Assembly: GCA_013812505.1 (NCBI GenBank)
Contig: JACCTH010000082.1
Span: forward strand, 1 to 64,000
DNA length: 64,000 nucleotides
Reading direction: 5' to 3'
From: Acidimicrobiia bacterium
Lineage (GTDB): Bacteria; Actinomycetota; Acidimicrobiia; Spongiisociales; ZC4RG35
Both the position numbers and the translations under genes were made by a program. Shown one piece after another: positions 62,362 through 64,000 of the stretch (within the stretch, counting starts at the first letter, position 1; every line of letters starts with the position of its first letter). The notes under the pieces are model-generated. The model did no database searches. It was not told the origin of the DNA and saw only the letters and a program-made list of their open reading frames with translations.

Positions 62362-62767
62362 TCCAGTGTTCGCAGCGGTCCCCAATTTTTGGACAGCGTC
62401 CAGTTGGGTGTCGCCCTCGTGGGCGTGAATGGCCTGGTCAGGACTGGTTAGGTGGTAGGTATCCAGCAAATCAACGGGTAAGAGGCCGCGATTAGGGTTC
62501 CGACCTCCCGGCCTCAGCCTCGATCACCGCATCAACAAGGAAAAGGAAACCAGCTGGGGTCGGCCGGCGCGAGATGGAACCGCCTCGATCGAGCGTCCAT
62601 CGCCCCTCGCGGGCACATTCACCGAAATTTGTCCCCACAGGAAACCTCAAAACGTAATTCGTCGTCACAAGCACTAGTACGACACGCTATGGGACAAATT
62701 ATGAAAACTGGTTTCTTGTCGGGACAAATTAGGTGCGCCCCCGACGAGCCGGCCGCTCTACGCAAGA
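62362..62767. other. gene-free region with short GGGACAAATT repeats, possible insertion-sequence remnant
   Basis: GGGACAAATT occurs at 62691-62700 and 62721-62730 in direct orientation. The reverse complement AATTTGTCCC lies at 62626-62635, and a related GTCCCCAATTTTTGGAC lies at 62379-62395. Such end-like repeats with no intact gene recall remains of a transposable element. A short minus-strand frame (62674-62492) shows no recognisable domain. No promoter or RNA gene is seen. Confidence 0.45.
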
Positions 62768-62803
62768 ATGAAAAGAGGACCGGCGGGTGCCGGTCCTCTT
62801 TCG
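62768..62803 (-). terminator. rho-independent terminator of the histone-like gene
   Basis: On the minus strand GAGGACCGGC pairs with GCCGGTCCTC (62775-62784 with 62789-62798) around a four-base loop, followed by TTTTCATTCTT. AAA/TTT extends the stem. It lies 19 bases after the stop of the 62822 gene. Confidence 0.88.
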
Positions 62804-62821
62804 TTTCCCTACTAAGGGGAT

Positions 62822-63001
62822 CTACTTCTTCTTGGCGGTGCTCTTTCGTGCAGCCTTCTTGGCTGGAGCCTTCCTTACCGCCGCCTTGCGAGCGGGGGCC
62901 TTCTTCTTGGCAGTTGTCTTCTTTGCCGCCTTCTTGGCCGGAGCCCTCTTAGCTGCAGCCTTCTTGGCGGGCCTCTTAGCCGCTGCCTTCTTCGTAGCCA
63001 T
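62822..63001 (-). CDS. lysine/alanine-rich histone H1-like DNA-binding protein
   Basis: The 59-residue protein starts MATKKAAAKRPAKKAAAKRA and consists almost only of Lys, Ala, Arg, Pro and Thr in AAKK/APAKK repeats. It resembles the tails of HupB or histone H1-like proteins but without the HU fold. It probably binds DNA or RNA by charge. ATG 63001 follows GGAGGACAG. A consensus-like promoter and a strong terminator suggest high expression of a single-gene transcript. Confidence 0.8.
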   Translation of the reverse strand: MATKKAAAKRPAKKAAAKRAPAKKAAKKTTAKKKAPARKAAVRKAPAKKAARKSTAKKK

Positions 63002-63041
63002 CTGTCCTCCTGTCGAAGCGTGTCTTAGCGACACGTGCACT

Positions 63042-63069
63042 TAAGTAGAACATTCAAGTCGATTGTCAA
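63042..63069 (-). promoter_or_regulatory. promoter of the histone-like gene
   Basis: On the minus strand, consensus TTGACA (63069-63064), a 16-base spacer and TACTTA (63047-63042) form a sigma-70-type promoter. A second TTGAC lies 14 bases further upstream. The leader contains the small hairpin GTGTC-GCTAA-GACAC. Confidence 0.75.
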
Positions 63070-63084
63070 GATATTCGTCAAGAG

Positions 63085-64000
63085 TTAGTTAACAGGGTTA
63101 AGCATTGCTTTTGTGATCATGGCTTCGATGTACTCGATAGCGTGGGTATATCCCTTTTCCACTTCGAAAGCGTTGAAGTGGAGGACCCGAGCCACCCAAA
63201 GTTGGAACGCGACCGTCTGCCAATCAAGATCCGACGGGACTGCTCGAGTTATCAACACCCTCAAGATGTCGAGCCACCTGGTGGTGTCAAACGTCTCCAA
63301 CTGCTTCTTATTCAACGCTTCCGCATACTCGGGTTTGAATTGGGTCCGGAGTAGTTCGCGCTGGGAAGCCGTCAACGGCTTTTGCAAGATCTTCTCGGAA
63401 GCCGGCGCATCGAATGCCACGACATTGAGCAGATCCAGCGTGGGAGGGGAATGCGAGTCGGTGTGGTGCGCTACTTGTTGCGGCTCGGAGTCCCGCATCA
63501 GCAGTTGCAAAGCCCCCAGGCATTCCCAAAACATGGTCTTGAGCTCTGCGAGGCTCCCATAAAGTTGGTGATCTTTGCCTGCGACGACGTAGTTCTCGTA
63601 TATCGAGAATCCCAGGTGAGCAGTGATCCCGGTGATGGCGGTGTCGATGCCCCAGTCGCTTTGCTCGCGGACCAACCGCTCGCTGGCGATCGCGGTCGCT
63701 GATCGACGGGTGAAGGCGATTTCCCCAGAGAGAGGTTGCTTGAGGCGGGCGAGCGCCGTGTATGGCCAGCGCATGGCCAAGGCCGGCCGTACCAGCATCG
63801 CCGTAACCATCCCGTCCGTGGCGGCGCGGGGGTAAAAGTGACGGACCGTGTCAAAACCGAGGTCGAGGCCGGATTCGGCTTGATCGATCCAGCTCATCTC
63901 AAACGTTTTGATATCCGCGTCGTAGAAGTGGAGACGATCACATTTCGACCGAAGGAAGTAGTCGAACCCGGTGTTGATGGCGTCTCCTTTGCCCGCACGC
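63085..64000 (-). CDS. mgs: mannosylglycerate synthase, GT78 (N-terminus cut by window edge)
   Basis: The last 305 residues are present and the frame runs off the right edge. KGDAINTGFDYFL, the metal-binding DxD in RLHFYDADI, VRHFYPRAATDGMV, QPLSGEIAFTRR, SDWGIDTAITG and YGSLAELKTMFWECLGAL match the single-step mannosylglycerate synthase family known from Rhodothermus marinus. The enzyme transfers mannose from GDP-mannose to D-glycerate, giving the compatible solute mannosylglycerate. This suggests adaptation to salt or heat. Confidence 0.87.
   Translation of the reverse strand, partial: RAGKGDAINTGFDYFLRSKCDRLHFYDADIKTFEMSWIDQAESGLDLGFDTVRHFYPRAATDGMVTAMLVRPALAMRWPYTALARLKQPLSGEIAFTRRSATAIASERLVREQSDWGIDTAITGITAHLGFSIYENYVVAGKDHQLYGSLAELKTMFWECLGALQLLMRDSEPQQVAHHTDSHSPPTLDLLNVVAFDAPASEKILQKPLTASQRELLRTQFKPEYAEALNKKQLETFDTTRWLDILRVLITRAVPSDLDWQTVAFQLWVARVLHFNAFEVEKGYTHAIEYIEAMITKAMLNPVN

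Noticed and set aside
62492..62674. Small minus-strand gene in the repeat region
   Set aside because: Sixty codons spanning one of the repeats, with no recognisable domain, promoter or ribosome binding site.

Overview
The window is high-GC bacterial chromosome, densely packed, with GTG, TTG and ATG starts and many 1-8 base gene overlaps. It is most likely from Actinomycetota. The SCO1664 / DUF3090 / histidine-phosphatase trio (6487-8265), the F420-type luciferase-like oxidoreductase (5514-6485), the Nur-type nickel regulator with an exact Nur box, and many apparently leaderless genes (TANNNT 6-10 bases before the start codon) all fit that phylum. Acidimicrobiia is a guess only. I see no phage, CRISPR array, tRNA or intact insertion sequence. 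Both window edges cut a gene.

Layout. 1-2013 (minus): an RnfD-like membrane protein cut by the left edge and a coupled alpha/beta hydrolase. 2075-2797: a deiodinase-like selenoprotein with an in-frame TGA and a SECIS-like hairpin directly after it. 2827-5474: NIF3, coiled-coil zinc ribbon, RNase HI and a membrane protein. 6487-9788 (minus): the actinobacterial trio, an SRAP DNA-repair protein, rnpB and a membrane gene whose 3' end overlaps rnpB. 9871-11563: an aquaporin and a two-domain fusion protein. 11602-17652: benzoyl-CoA epoxidation (Box) genes boxC and boxB, a TetR regulator, a benzoate-CoA-ligase-like enzyme and a hydrolase. 18197-23552: trpD, then nur and a nickel ECF transporter (nikMN-Q-O) with a hydrolase-like protein that lacks its nucleophile, followed by a frameshifted lipoprotein gene.

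24329-30509 (minus) is a complete System I cytochrome c maturation operon, ccmABCDEF-H-G, including a 33-residue CcmD. 30533-38805 holds pyruvate kinase, a small unknown protein between purine-rich repeats, a VanW protein, a Cas4/AddB-like nuclease, two tandem GTPases, a short MscS channel and a lipid kinase. 38847-48276 holds a degenerate ADP-ribosylglycohydrolase, a SatD-type regulator pair, transporters, a dehydrogenase, an aminotransferase, a LEA-like protein, a nuclease/lamin-tail lipoprotein and a CoA-disulfide-reductase-like flavoprotein.

48319-55692: a PQQ-type sugar dehydrogenase, then a coupled herA-sbcD-sbcC-nurA operon in the order known from archaeal DNA-end resection. 55702-64000: MaoC hydratase, gpsA, ychF, full-length gcvP behind a structured leader, a protein with a VEP repeat tract, a region of short repeats that may be insertion-sequence debris, a lysine/alanine-rich histone-like protein and mannosylglycerate synthase cut by the right edge.

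The most unusual items are the selenocysteine deiodinase homologue, the HerA-Mre11-Rad50-NurA operon, a full Ccm system in a probable actinobacterium, the unassigned gcvP leader, the leaderless start pattern, and two genes whose frames offer no ATG, GTG or TTG start.
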